Assembly: GCA_951802425.1 (NCBI GenBank)
Contig: OX637797.1
Coordinates: 4,154,001-4,218,000, forward strand
DNA from: Clavaria fumosa
Taxonomy: Eukaryota; Basidiomycota; Agaricomycetes; Agaricales; Clavariaceae
Direction of reading: 5' to 3'
Length of the DNA: 64,000 nt
The notes under the pieces are model-generated. The model was not told the origin of the DNA. It made no database searches and saw only the letters and a list, made by a program, of their open reading frames with translations. Positions within the stretch are counted from its first letter, which is position 1. The number at the start of each line of letters is the position of its first letter. A program made the translations under genes and the position numbers. Shown here in pieces: positions 44,401 through 56,500 of this stretch.

Positions 44401-45920
44401 GCCGCCGCCTGTGCCAGCGTCGCAGCTCCCTCCACAGGTCGAGCCACCCGAGGCACCTCTACCGCACCTGGGCGCTATGCCAAGTGTGACAAGTGCCACG
44501 CTCGTGGTCATACGGCATCCGATTGCCGCACCACTGACCCCTCCGCCGTCCGACGCCGCATCGCACAGAACAAGAAGCGACGGGCTCAGCGCCCCTTCGA
44601 GGCGCCACCCCCTGCCGCCCCTTACTTCCCGCCGCCGCTTGGACCAGCCCCCTACTACTATCCGCCGCCACTCTATGCCGCCTCCACAACCATCACCGCC
44701 GAGGCCACCGAATTGCGCCGCCGGATTGCGCAATCCAATCGAGACCGCCGCCGTGCCCGCACGCCTGCTGTCGCCACCGCTCCTGCCTGAAGACTGATCG
44801 ATGGATTCGATTACGGGGGAGTGTTGGAATTGGGTTATCTCACCCATCGATCAGATAAGCGTTTAGTCAATTCTCTTTAGTCATCAGTCCGGGCCCCCTT
44901 AGTAATACAGTCATGTGATTACTTTGAGGTACTAACGCCATTGGTAGTTATTATTAGCTATCACATGACCACAGTAGTATATAAGTAGCTCACCAGATGT
45001 AGTAGATACCCATCTGGTTATCCAGTTTTGTGCCCCGGACTACCACTACCGCTACCGACACGACTTCGCTCATCGTCACCGTCGTCGTCCTTCGATAGGA
45101 TCCTCACCGATCAGCACACCGACAACCAGATTCTAATAACATGATGGTCCTGTTTAACAATAAATGAGATCCTATTTCAAATATCTGAGATGTATGGGAG
45201 AGGTTTACCATCTCAACTTCAGGAAGAAATATCAAGGCATTTGACTTGTGAGTTCCATTTGCTTCCTATTCACAAAAATAAGAGGTGCTACTTTAGCAAA
45301 TCCTTGTGTTAACTTACAGCACTGTGCTAAACCAGGTAACTTGGGTTGATATTGTGTTAGCATCAATATATAACATTACTTACTACAGAGACTTGAGATC
45401 CAATTTGCCTATTCTGGTTCTTCTGTGTATGTGGGCTTCCATCTGTTGCAGTAACCTGGTCCAATTGAATATTAAGGCCTGTTGAGCTTATCCTTTGTAC
45501 AGTCACTTACCAACTGAGGTCTGATAATCTGAAGAAAATAGTTGATAATTGCTGTCAATCATTTCAACTAAATGACTGACTGTGCTTTGTCCAGTGACAC
45601 TTCCAAACTTTGCTATGAATCAGTACTCAGGCCCAATAATGTTTTTGTTTTCATCTTACCTCTATCTCTGTGTTATCTCTCCAGGTAGTTCCTGATCTCT
45701 TGATATGCCTTCTAAGGCTGTCCAGCTTCTCGAAAGGCCTTGGACAACTAGGATGTGTGCATCTACAGATGTATTTGCCATCTGTTTCTCTAGCTATCAG
45801 AACTTTGCCACTGGGGAAGTTCAAAACTGCAGCATTCTGCTGGCAGTTTCGTCTGTGGTACTTGAGCTGGTCCTGGTTGCTGAAGCAAGTCAAACAGTGA
45901 GAACAAGCCAAAGAAGACAT
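38436..45920 (-). CDS. Zinc finger-OrsD-tyrosine recombinase-like-RecQ helicase protein
   Basis: A large spliced minus-strand gene. Exon 1 (ATG 45920) has C2H2-type fingers (CSHCLTCFSNQDQLKYHRRN; CRCTHPSCPRPFEKLDSLRR). Short exons lead to an OrsD/DUF3505-like region (LVVNTGLQCLICETCG; LRCAHCPQVMGTVDSMRTHH). The central exon, 40905-42413 plus upstream codons after a 55-nt intron at about 42505-42559, carries a tyrosine-recombinase signature: GGPGRGSELVAM (Arg at 41520-41522), KTGGLSGHDKLIPHS, INSWRHVYTGF, and LGHTRSTDICVYGVS (Tyr at 41016-41018, nine residues after the His). The C-terminal part is a RecQ-type helicase: TCPEQRDAVLETL, IMKTGSGKS (Walker A, ~40190), FDEGHF (DEAH position, ~39909), QEKARAGRDGR (motif VI), then cysteine-rich motifs. 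Fungal telomere-linked helicases share the finger-OrsD-RecQ layout. Frames are intact across introns, but TR-GAG copy C sits in an exon, eight bases after its acceptor. Confidence 0.75.
43769..45141 (+). mobile_element. TR-GAG-type LTR element, copy C
   Basis: 320-bp LTRs (43769-44088; 44822-45141) that read identical by eye. Interior gag ORF is 44122-44790. Target duplication is TGATG (43764-43768; 45142-45146). It inserted, in opposite orientation, into an exon of the recombinase/helicase gene. Identical LTRs imply a recent event. Confidence 0.92.
44122..44790 (+). CDS. Gag-like protein of TR-GAG copy C
   Basis: 222 residues, intact, close to copy B: SVLERLAQLERRMDDTNALL, CDKCHARGHTASDC, RRRIAQNKKRRAQR, a Pro/Tyr-rich spacer and an RRRIAQSNRDRRRARTP tail. 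The paired basic segments around the knuckle suggest nucleic-acid binding. Confidence 0.78.
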   Translation: MSSSHSTDTTRSRPQELDNLLSTRPTSTPSAIIVWVISLITTWRASVNSLFASVLERLAQLERRMDDTNALLDELDTNMSDTRTRLVDAETTVAAACASVAAPSTGRATRGTSTAPGRYAKCDKCHARGHTASDCRTTDPSAVRRRIAQNKKRRAQRPFEAPPPAAPYFPPPLGPAPYYYPPPLYAASTTITAEATELRRRIAQSNRDRRRARTPAVATAPA

Positions 45921-46615
45921 GGTGTGGCTGTGCAGCCAGTGCTGATTGTAGTCAAGAGGAAAGAAAGAAGTGTGGGAAATTTTGAAGTTGTTCTCTACTT
46001 ATGTACCTGATTATGTAATCATTTAACTGCCTCATGCCAATGTCAGGTGATGTGACAGTGAGACAATTACCCAATTTGTCTGTATTGTTGTGTATTGGCT
46101 GCTTGTTTGTCTTTGTATATCTACTCCTAACATTCTCACCAAATTTCTCTGTAAAATTGTAGACTCAATCACAGACTAGCAGTCATTGCAGCAAGGCAGC
46201 TATATCTCCAGGGATAATGCTCTTCATTGTACTGTTAGTCAAAATTTCCTTTAGCATGTCTTTTCATGGGACTATACTTCATTCTTTCTCTGTTGTCCTA
46301 TTATCAACCTCTTGCAGTGCTGACTCAGGTATAGATGAGGGAACTTGGTAGAGTTCAGCTGTCTGTGAGCAGAGTTGTGAAATGGGATGAGAATAACAGT
46401 GTAAGGAGTACAAGGACTAAAAGTAAGGGTATGTGGCAAGAAAGGAATAAGTCATGGTGAGTCATGTGGTGGAGGTGAGGCAAGGTGCATGGGGTGCATG
46501 AGTCATAGAAGTATGGTGGCTGCATGGATAGGAACTGAGATAAGGAGAAAGAGAAAGGGGAGAAGATAAGGTGGAAGGGAAAAGGGGGGGGGAAGTGAGT
46601 AATATGAAGAAATTA
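45921..46615. other. Upstream region of the helicase gene
   Basis: About 700 bp 5' to the first exon of the recombinase/helicase gene. A G/A-rich stretch (46390-46600) looks like spacer sequence of the old gypsy relic. No promoter element stands out. Confidence 0.4.
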
Positions 46616-46880
46616 TCAGATAATCCCCACTCTGTGCTTGACATCTTGGCAAGTGTGTTTAGGCTTCCTTGATGGGTAGTGCTGGAGGAGTGGGCTCTTT
46701 TCAAGGGTGGTTGGTTTGGTGGTGGGGGGGCTGTTGCTAGTAAACCCATGGAACTGGAAGTGATACATGTGAGTCAAAACTTTTGCAAGTATGGAGAAAG
46801 GTCTGGCTTGTTTCAAGTCCAGTTTCTTCAAGTCTCTTCATCTTCACATTTCACAAGTCTAACCAGACCTTTGTTCCTTC

Positions 46881-47188
46881 TGTCAAGCAGACCTGAGTAG
46901 ATGGGAGGACAGGGCTCCTAGAGCCTCACTGGAATCTAGAGTCCAGTACAAGTCACTGTATTAGTAAAAGTACATAGGTAAATGAAGTACATGAGGGGAT
47001 ACTCACCTAGAGTCCAGTACAAGTCACTGAGGGACTGAAACTGGACTCTGTGGCGAAGTATCTATGCTTACATAAGCAACAACAGTTACATAATGCCTCA
47101 GGATGAAAGGAAAGAGTCCTGGGCAACAATTACACAACTTAGGAAGGTGAAACTAATGTGAAGGAAGGATGGGCTATCACACTTAACA
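46881..47188 (-). repeat. Copia a 3' LTR
   Basis: 308 bp. It contains an internal direct repeat of TAGAGTCCAGTACAAGTCAC. Confidence 0.9.
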
Positions 47189-47225
47189 CTCCCCCTTGAT
47201 CTCACATCTCTTCCTGAAGTCCCAT

Positions 47226-47544
47226 TGTTAATAGAATCTGGTTGTCGGTGTGCTGATCGGTGAGGATCCTATCGAAGGCTGACGACGGTGACGATGAGCG
47301 AAGTCGAGTCAGTAGCGGTAGTGGTAGTCCGGGGCACAAAACTGGATAACCAGATGGGTATCTACTACATCTGGTGAGCTACTTATATACTACTGTGGTC
47401 ATGTGATAGCTAATAATAACTACCAATGGCGTTAGTACCTCAAAGTAATCACATGACTGTATTACTAAGGGGCCCGGACTGATGACTAAAGAGAATTGAC
47501 TAAACGCTTATCTGATCGATGGGTGAGATAACCCAATTCCAACA
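47226..47544 (-). repeat. TR-GAG solo LTR in copia a
   Basis: A 319-bp LTR of the TR-GAG family, minus orientation, with an intact CCCAT duplication (47221-47225; 47545-47549). No interior is present, so it arose by recombination between two LTRs. It lies in the last codons of the copia a polyprotein: joining the flanks gives RHLMGLQEEM and TGA, followed by the purine tract. Confidence 0.92.
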
Positions 47545-50500
47545 CCCATGAGGTGCCTACACACTTCAACCTGTGTCCTAGGCAGTCCTTTAGTCAAAAT
47601 ATCTGCAGGCATCTCTGCAGTAGGTATGTATGAGAGTGAAATCAATCCAGCCTCCACTTTCTCCCTGAGCCAATAAAATCTCAAATCCAGGTGCTTCATG
47701 CGACCATGGTGCTCAGGGTTCTTTGCAACATTCATGGCAGATTGGTTGTCAACTCTCAACTTGGATGGCAAACTGGGTTTATACCCAAATTCACTAAGAA
47801 TATTGTGCATCCATATCATCTCCTTTCCAGCCTCAACTGCAGCAATATACTCAGCCTCTGTGGTGGACAAGGCCACAATTGGCTGTAATTTGCTCCTCCA
47901 GCTGACAGCACCTGTCCCAACTTTAATCAAGTACCCACTGGTAGACTTGCCAGACTGCTTGCATCCTCCAAAGTCAGCATCAGAAAATGATGTGAACAGT
48001 TCACCAGAGGATGAAGGTCCATAAGTCAACTTCACATCCACAGTCCCCTTTATGTATCTCATCAGATGTTTAACTGCTTTCCAGTGTGCAAGACCAGGAT
48101 TAGATGAAAATCTTGCAAGGACACCACATGCATATGCAATGTCTGGTCTGGTGGACACAGCCAAGTACATCAAAGCACCAACTGCATTCAGATATGGGAT
48201 TTCCTTCATGGCAGCTATCTCCTCAGGTGTACTGGCACCCATGTCCTTTTCCAATCGCAATCCAGGGTCAATGGGTGTGGAAACAGGACAACAGTCAGAC
48301 ATCTTGAATCTTTCCAACACATCTAGGATGTACTGCTTTTGGGACAGTGAAATTGAGTGATTTGCATAATCTCTCTTAATTTCTATCCCCAACAGATAAG
48401 TGGTGGGACCCAAATTCCTCAGATCAAATTGTTTCCCCAACTCCTGAATGCATGAATTGATGGATGACTGAGATTTTGATGCAAATGTAATGTCATCCAC
48501 CCAGACAGGCACAAAAATGTGAACATCATCCTTCACAAAGACATAGATGCCATGGTCTGACTCTGATCTCTTAAATCCCATCTTTGAGAATACAGCATGA
48601 AGAGTCTTATTCCAGACTCTTGAAGCTTGCTTCAGGCCATAGAGGGAGCGATGCAGTTTGCACACATAGCCAGATTGAACAAATCCCTGTGGTTGCTCCA
48701 TATAGATTTCCTCATCCAACTTTCCATTCACAAAAGCATGAGAAATGTCCACAGTGTGCAAGTGCATATCCTCAATTGCTGCCAGTGCCAAGATGAGTCT
48801 GATAGCAGGAGCATGACTGGTAGGAGCAAAGACTTCAGTGTAATCCAGTCCAGGTCGCTGGCTAAATCCCTTGGCCACAAAACGAGCCTTATATCTTTCA
48901 ATGCTTCCATCTGCCTTCCTCTTTACCTTAAACACCCATCCAGATCCAATGGCCTTCCTTCCAGGAGGCAACTTCACCAATTCCCAAGTACCATTCTCTA
49001 AATGCATTTGGTACTCTTCCTCACATGCCTTCTGCCAAAGATGAGCATCAGGACATTTCATTGCCTGTGCATAGTTGTGTGGGTCTGCTCCAGAAGCAAG
49101 ACCAGCAAATTCAACCACCTCCTCCTCATCATCATTCCCCCTTAAGTTCATCTCATCTCCTGAAAGTGAAATCTCCTCAGTCATGGGTTCAGGTGAAGGT
49201 CTAACTTTCCACCATTCACCTGGAGGTCTCCTGAGACGAGGCTCTCTTCTCAGAGCAAGTGGTGGACTGGGAGGGTGAACCTGTTGAGTTCTGTGATGAT
49301 GAGGAACTCTGTTTACATAATAGATACCTATTCTGGACATTGTTTACCTCTATTTGGCCAAAAAGCGGCTGAAGACCTGTGTCAGAGGCAATCAGTAGAG
49401 TTATCTCTTACTGAGTGCCTCTGGCCCAGGTATGTCATGTTTTGTACATTCTTATGCCTTGAATATATCTCTTACTGAGTGCCTCTGGCCCAGCTAACAC
49501 TTTGTTAGCTTCTGGTGACCCTCCCTGGGCACCATCTCGAGGTTTTGGCCTATCTGGCCTTCTCAGATTATGAGACCTGGCTTCTAGGCCACTCTGATCG
49601 ATTATCTGACCTCACCAATCGATTCTGCACCCTCAAAAACCCCATATTCACCCACCTGGACCTCCTGGATCACTTTAGATCACTTGGATCAACCACTTTT
49701 CGGTGTAGGGGTACTTTTTGGTGCAATATCTCGACTTCTACGAAGTAAACCCCACTACTATTTGTATTCGCCGCACTCGCCTTGTCTGGGAGAATAATTC
49801 CGCTCCCTTCGACATCTCGATCCGACCAGCCGTTCGCGCTCTACATCGATTTTCGCGATTTCAACAAAATCCCTTATATCCCACTATCCACTGTGCTGCT
49901 GCGGACGTTTCCCGCAGCAATCTGGTGCGCCTCGACGAGCTCCTTCAGCTCATATTATCCCTGAATTCATCCGACTTACCGTCCCGGAGTTATTCGCTTT
50001 TTTCGACTTTCCAACCTCTATTTTGGACCCCTCAGCATTTTGAGCATCTCTTGCTCATTTCCCATCGCCATCAGTTCGCCTAGGGCTCATTCTCTTCGCA
50101 AGAAGCTGTTCTACCACCCCACACCTTTTTATAAGGTTATCGCGTCCCCTTCAACCGCTATCGTGCGCGCAAGAATCGCCTCATCGACCGAATTTCTGGT
50201 CTACCTTCCTGGTACCTGGACGGTGAAGACGATCCGTATCGCGTGCGCAAAATTCACCCCATCGACCGCCTCTCTCTGCTGGTCTTTCAACTCTGCTTCT
50301 GGGTAACACCCAATTCGTCCTTCCGTCATCTTCTGTTGGGTTTAACTGTTAGTACAGTTGGACATTGGTCTACTGAAGAGAGACTAGAACAAGGTGACGT
50401 ACAGTGAAGTGCTACCTCCCCGGGCCTCGTTTTGAGTGTTACCCCGGTTGCCCTTGCACCTCTCTCTGTACGCAGTGTGTAGGGAGATTGGGCTGGCGGG

Positions 50501-53500
50501 TTTACAGTTGCCTCCCCTTCCATTTGGAAGTTGCTCCACTATCAACTACCACTGCTAACACCGATTTCGTCAATCTGAGAGTGGACTGGTGTTTGATTAG
50601 AAACCAGGCCTGACGTTCGATCTCGTAGTACCAGGAACCTGTCCACGTGCTCCCATACCCACATATTTCGCTTTTTTCACCCATTTTTCATTTCCTACCA
50701 CCATCTATCACCATCATGTCTTCTGACAACAAAAACACCTTCCCCTGTCTTAACAACACCAACTGGGGACAATGGGCTGACAATATGGAAGCCTATCTCA
50801 GCACCAAGGAATTGTGGGAGTATGTGGATGGCTCTTGTGTGCAGCCAAGCCTTGTGGACCCTACCACACCCTCTTTAGAGGAGAAGAAGGAGCTGAGTGA
50901 TTGGAGAAGGAAGTCTGCTAGGGCTTCTGGGGAGATCTGGCTTGGTTTAGAGGATAGTCAGAAGGTCCATGTTAAGGATCTCAAGGGTGACCCTGTTGCC
51001 ATGTGGAAAAAGCTGGAGTCTGTGCACCTCCAAAAACGTCCTGGAGCCCGTTTCAATGCCTATGATGCCCTCTTCAACATCAGAAAAGAAGAGAATGAGA
51101 GTTTACCTTCTCTCATGGCTAGGGCAGATAAGGCACTCCAGGATGTTAAGGCACTTAGACCTTCCACATTCACCCTTGCAGACTTGGACCAGGAGCTGCT
51201 CTGTATGACTCTCATCAGAGCTTTGCCTGCAGAGTACAACAACTTTGCATCATCCTTGCTTCTTATTGACTCCCTGGACCTTGCCAAGCTCCAGTCTGCC
51301 TTTCAAAATGAAGAGAGCCAACGTCTTGCCCGTGGCCTTGCCAATCCTGCCCTTGCCATGCCTGCCTCTGCTTTGCAGAAACCAGCTTCCCACCTGTCCT
51401 GCCTCTTCTGTGGCATTCCTGGCCATGCTGAGGACAACTGCTTCAGAAAGCAATCTGCTTCTGTGCAGGCCAAACAGGAGGTTGCAGAGAGGAGGAAAAA
51501 GGGCAAGAAGGACAGACCCAGGCAGCAAATTGCCAGAGAAGCAACTCAGGACACTCCTGTACAACAAGGCAATTCTGCCTGTGTTGAGTTTGCTGGCAAT
51601 GCAAGTGCTCTCACTTCCTCTAATCATGCTCTTTGGCTGAAATCTCCTGCTTGCAATCAATGGAATACTGACACAGGTGCCACATCACACATGACCCCCC
51701 ATCATCATTGGTTTCGTTCATACATCCCACATGTGGTTGCAATTCAACTTGCTGACCACTCTATTGTCTACTCTGCAGGCTTGGGATCAGTTGAATTCCA
51801 GCCTGTTGTGAATGGGATAAAGATGTGCCCTGTTGTGTTCCATGATTGTTTGCATGTACCAGACTTGGGCAGCAATTTGCTGTCTCTGTTCCACCTTACT
51901 AGATCAAAGGGATACTCTGTGTCCATAGAGAAAAATCTAGTCTCTTTCTTTCATGGTGGTCAGATGGCTTTTACAGCCACAGTCAACATGCATAATGTTG
52001 GGTACCTTGATGGTCATGCCATAGTGCCCAACCAAGCAGAAAGTGCCAAGGCTGCCAGCACCTGTCCCATGGACCTCTCTCTGTGGCATCAGCGATGTTC
52101 TCATCTTAACATTGCTGACCTCAAGCTTATGCACCTCCACAAGATTGTCTCAGGGATGACTATCCACTCTCAGAGTGCCCCTGACCCAATCTGTGAGCCT
52201 TGCATCCTTGGGAAGCAACATCGTCATGACATTCCCAAGACTGCCATATCCAGGCAGTCCAGGCTTCTTGGACTTGTTCACTCTGATGTGAAGGGCCCTC
52301 TTCCTGTAGCTAGCAGAGAGGGGTATCGCTATTGGCAGACCTTCATTGATGACAAGTCCAGATACCTGATTGTTGCTTTCCTGAGGCGCAAAAGTGAGGC
52401 TCTCAATGCCTTCAAGCAGTACAAGGCATTGGTGGAGAACCAGCTTGATTGCCACATCAAGATGTCCAGGGATGACAAAGGAGGGGAGTATATCTCCAAG
52501 GAGTTCAATGAGTTTTGTGCAGACCATGGTATTGTGCGTCAGCACACTGAGCCTAATGAACCTCACCAGAATGGAGTTGCAGAGCGGTCAAATAGAGACA
52601 TTGCCGCTTCCACCACTGCACTCCTGGTTCAGGCCAAACTCCCTCCCTCCTTCTGGCCCCTTGCTGTTGCAGCCTATGTGCACACCAGGAACAGGACTCC
52701 GTCTGCTGCCCTTCAGGGGGACACCCCTTATCATATTTGGACAGGGAAGAAGCCAGACATCTCGCATTTCAGAATCTTTGGTTGCCTGGCCTATGTGCTG
52801 GTGCACAAAGAAAAGAGGAAAGCTTTGCAACCTCACTCCAAGAAATGCATCTTTGTTGGCTACCCTGAAGGTGTCAAAGCATGGAAGTTCTGGGATCCTG
52901 TCAGCAAGCAGATTATCATCAGTAGCCATGCAGCCTTTGATGAACGATGTTTCCCTGGCACTTACTCTGGTCCTATTCAGCTTGCCTCTGATTCCCTCCC
53001 TCCTGTGGTTGGCCCACCCTCTCCTAAGTCTGTGGTGGTGCTCCATCAAGGGGGTGATGAGGATGAGCAGGACTATAATGTACCACCTCCACCAGTGCCC
53101 ATGGCTGCTCAGAATGATGGTTCTGCTACTGTGCCTATTGAGCCAGCTCCTGCCCTAGCTCCTGCACCCTCAAGACGCTTGAATCCACCCAGAATGGCTC
53201 ATCCTAAGGGCTCCCTCAATGAGAATGTCCTCCATGGTCATCAGAAGTCTCCCACTCCTCCTCCTCAGCTACCTTCTCCTTCTCCTGCTAGCAGTGATGA
53301 TGAGCTTCTGCTCACTGCTCCCATGGTCTCTGAACAGGAGCATGCTGATCTGGTCATGACTGGTCTCCAGTATCTTATGCATGATCAGACACATGATTTC
53401 CTTACCATGGATCAGGCTTGGGAGTTTGCACTCCAGTCTGTTGAGCATGCATTCAAAACTGCTTCACATGATGGAGAGCCTAGTTCTTACCATGAGGCTA

Positions 53501-56500
53501 TGCAGAGAACTGCAGAGGAGAGAAATCTGTGGCACAAGGCTGCTGTAGATGAAATCCAGGCCTTGGTGGACAATGGGACCTTTGAGCTTGTTAAGCTGCC
53601 CCCAGGGCAAAAGGCTATAGGCAGCCGATGGGTGTTCAAGGTCAAGAGAAATGCAGATGGGTCTGTGGAATGCTACAAAGGTCGTGTAGTTGCCAAGGGC
53701 TTCTCTCAGCGCCCAGGCTTCGATTTCACTGAAACCTTTGCTCCCACTCCCAAATGGGCTGCTCTCAGAGCCATTCTGGCACTGGCTGCTTTTGAGGACC
53801 TCCACCTTGAGAGTGTTGATATCTCCTCTGCATTCTTGAATGGAGATCTCAAGGAGGATGTCTTCATGCATCAGCCAGAGGGCTTTGTGGAGAAGGGCAA
53901 AGACTGGGTGTGGCATCTCAAGAAGTCTATCTATGGCTTAAAGCAGGCTGGGAGATGCTGGCACCAAAAGCTCAATCAGGTCCTTGAGAGCATGGGCTTC
54001 AAGAGGATCACTTGTGAGCACAGCATCTGGGTGTACCAGCAGGGAGATGCAAGAGTCATTGTCCCAGTCTTTATAGATGACATGACCATTGCTGCTAAGT
54101 CTATGGAGACCATTGAGGAGATTAAGTCTGGTCTTAGGAAGCACTTCAAGCTTCGAGATCTAGGACCTACCTCATGGCTGCTGGGTGTGGAAATATCCAG
54201 AGACCGACCCAAGCACTCCATTACACTCTCCCAAAACCAATACATCCATACCCTGCTTGAACGCTTTGGACTGTCTGAGTGCACACCTGTCTCAACTCCC
54301 CTAGACCCTGGGACCAAGCTCAGTGCCTCTATGTCACCCACCACACCTGAGGAGACTGAGGAGATGTGCTCTGTGCCATACCTCCAGGCTGTGGGCTCCC
54401 TCATGTACCTGGCTGTTGCCACTCGTCCAGATATTGCCTATGCAGTGGGTGTTCTTGCAAGGTTTAGTAAGAACCCTGGTCTGGCTCATTGGAAGGCAGT
54501 GAAGCACCTGTTTCGCTACCTGAAAGGGACTATGGATCTGAAGCTTACCTATGCACCAGATCCTAGTTCACCTGAGCTGTTCACTACATTCAGTGATGCA
54601 GACCATGCAGGCAATCCTGACAATGGCAGGTCTACTGGGGGCTATGTGGTGAAGATGGGCACTGGAGCTATCAGCTGGTCCAGCAGACTACAGGGGATTG
54701 TTGCACTCTCTACCACAGAGGCAGAATATGTTGCTGCCACATCTGCTGGTCAAGAGATCCTCTGGTTGCGCAACCTGTTCCAGGAGATGGGATACCCTGT
54801 CTCAGGCTCATCCACCCTGTTGCTTGATAGTGCATCTGCCCTTGCTGTTGCTAAGAATCCTGAACATCATGGCAGGATGAAGCACCTGGATTTGCGCTTT
54901 TATTGGCTCAGGGATGAGGTTGATAAGGGAGCCATATCTCTGAAACATGTTGGGACTGCAGCTATGGCAGCAGACATCTTGACCAAGGCTCTTGGCAGAG
55001 TCAAGGTCATGGAGATGCTGGAGATGCTTGGATTGAAAAGATGAGAGAGTTGCCTCATCAAGGGGGTGTGTTGAGTTCTGTGATGATGAGGAACTCTGTT
55101 TACATAATAGATACCTATTCTGGACATTGTTTACCTCTATTTGGCCAAAAAGCGGCTGAAGACCTGTGTCAGAGGCAATCAGTAGAGTTATCTCTTACTG
55201 AGTGCCTCTGGCCCAGGTATGTCATGTTTTGTACATTCTTATGCCTTGAATATATCTCTTACTGAGTGCCTCTGGCCCAGCTAACACTTTGTTAGCTTCT
55301 GGTGACCCTCCCTGGGCACCATCTCGAGGTTTTGGCCTATCTGGCCTTCTCAGAACCTCAGGAGCTGGAGAGTCTTCTCTCATCTCATGGGTTGCCATAG
55401 GATTGGCTTGTGCATCCAAATCAGGCTCATCCATTACTTGGATATAGTCAGAGACTGGCTTGGGGACTGGAGGTTTGGTTACCCTTGGCAAACTGTCCTG
55501 CTGGTGATGTCTCTTGTGAGGGAAGTGATGTTCATCAAACTCAGCCCTCTCACTGATCACTGTTTTCTTGGTGGTAGGGTTATAAAACTTCCAACCCTTG
55601 TACCCCTCTGGATAACCAATGAAGATGCACTTCTCCATGTGTGAACCAAGAAGTGGCCTCTTGTCCTTCTGTATGTGCACATATGCCTGGCAACCCCAAA
55701 CTCTCAAATGGGACACATCTGGTTTCTTCTTGTGCCAAACAGTGTATGGAGTTGTACCATTCAGAGTTGAAGTGGCACATCTATTTCTCACATGCACAAA
55801 GGCTGCAAGTGCCTCTCCCCAGAATTGCACAGGTAATCCAGACTCCTGCAGAAGGGTGGTTATTCCATCCTGTATGGTGCGGTTGGCTCGCTCTGCTACT
55901 CCATTCTGCTGAGGACGATTCCTGGTTGTGTGCTGTCTCTGCACACCTTCAGCCAAAGTGTCATGTAAGAATGCATTGGACATGTACTCCCCCCCTTTGT
56001 CATCTCTAATGGTCTTAACCTTACATCCCAAATATCTCTCTGCATAAGCCTGAAATTGCTTGTATGCAGTAAACACCTCACTCTTTGCTTTTAGTAAATA
56101 CACCACCCAGAACCTTGAAGCATCATCAATAAAGGTCACCCAATAACGATATCCAGAGTGTGTCCTAACACTCAATGGACCATGAACATCAGAATGCACT
56201 AGTTGCAAAAGTTCAGTTGCTCTGTGCTGAGACAAAGGGAATGGATTGGCATGCATCTTTCCAGCTAGGCATGGCTCACAAAAGCCAGTTGGCAAAGACT
56301 TGGACTGTAGCTTAAGTCCAGTCACCAAAGAATCCCTGGCCATTCTTAACACTCCATCCATATGTTGATGGGCCAAACGACAGTGCCACAAAGCATAATC
56401 CATAGGAGAGGTTGCTGACAAGTGGGCTTGCTCTCTCACTGCCTCTGTTCTGCCATTCAGAGAGGCATTGTTGTTAAGATGAATAGAAGCAGTAAACTTG

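Larger units (their letters stand above)
49282..55352 (+). mobile_element. Ty1/copia element b, complete
   Basis: 284-bp LTRs (49282-49565; 55069-55352) identical by eye, TGTTGAGTTCTG...CTTCTCA. Target duplication is GAACC (49277-49281; 55353-55357). The purine run AAGGGGGTG abuts the 3' LTR. The interior starts GATTATGAGACCTGG, nearly the same primer-site sequence as copia a. A ~1.15-kb leader precedes one intact ORF. Intact coding and identical LTRs suggest recent, possibly still active, transposition. Confidence 0.95.

Noticed and set aside
38436..45920. Starship captain (DUF3435) identity
   Set aside because: The recombinase-like motifs are embedded in an OrsD-RecQ protein, and no captain-type N-terminal layout was recognised.
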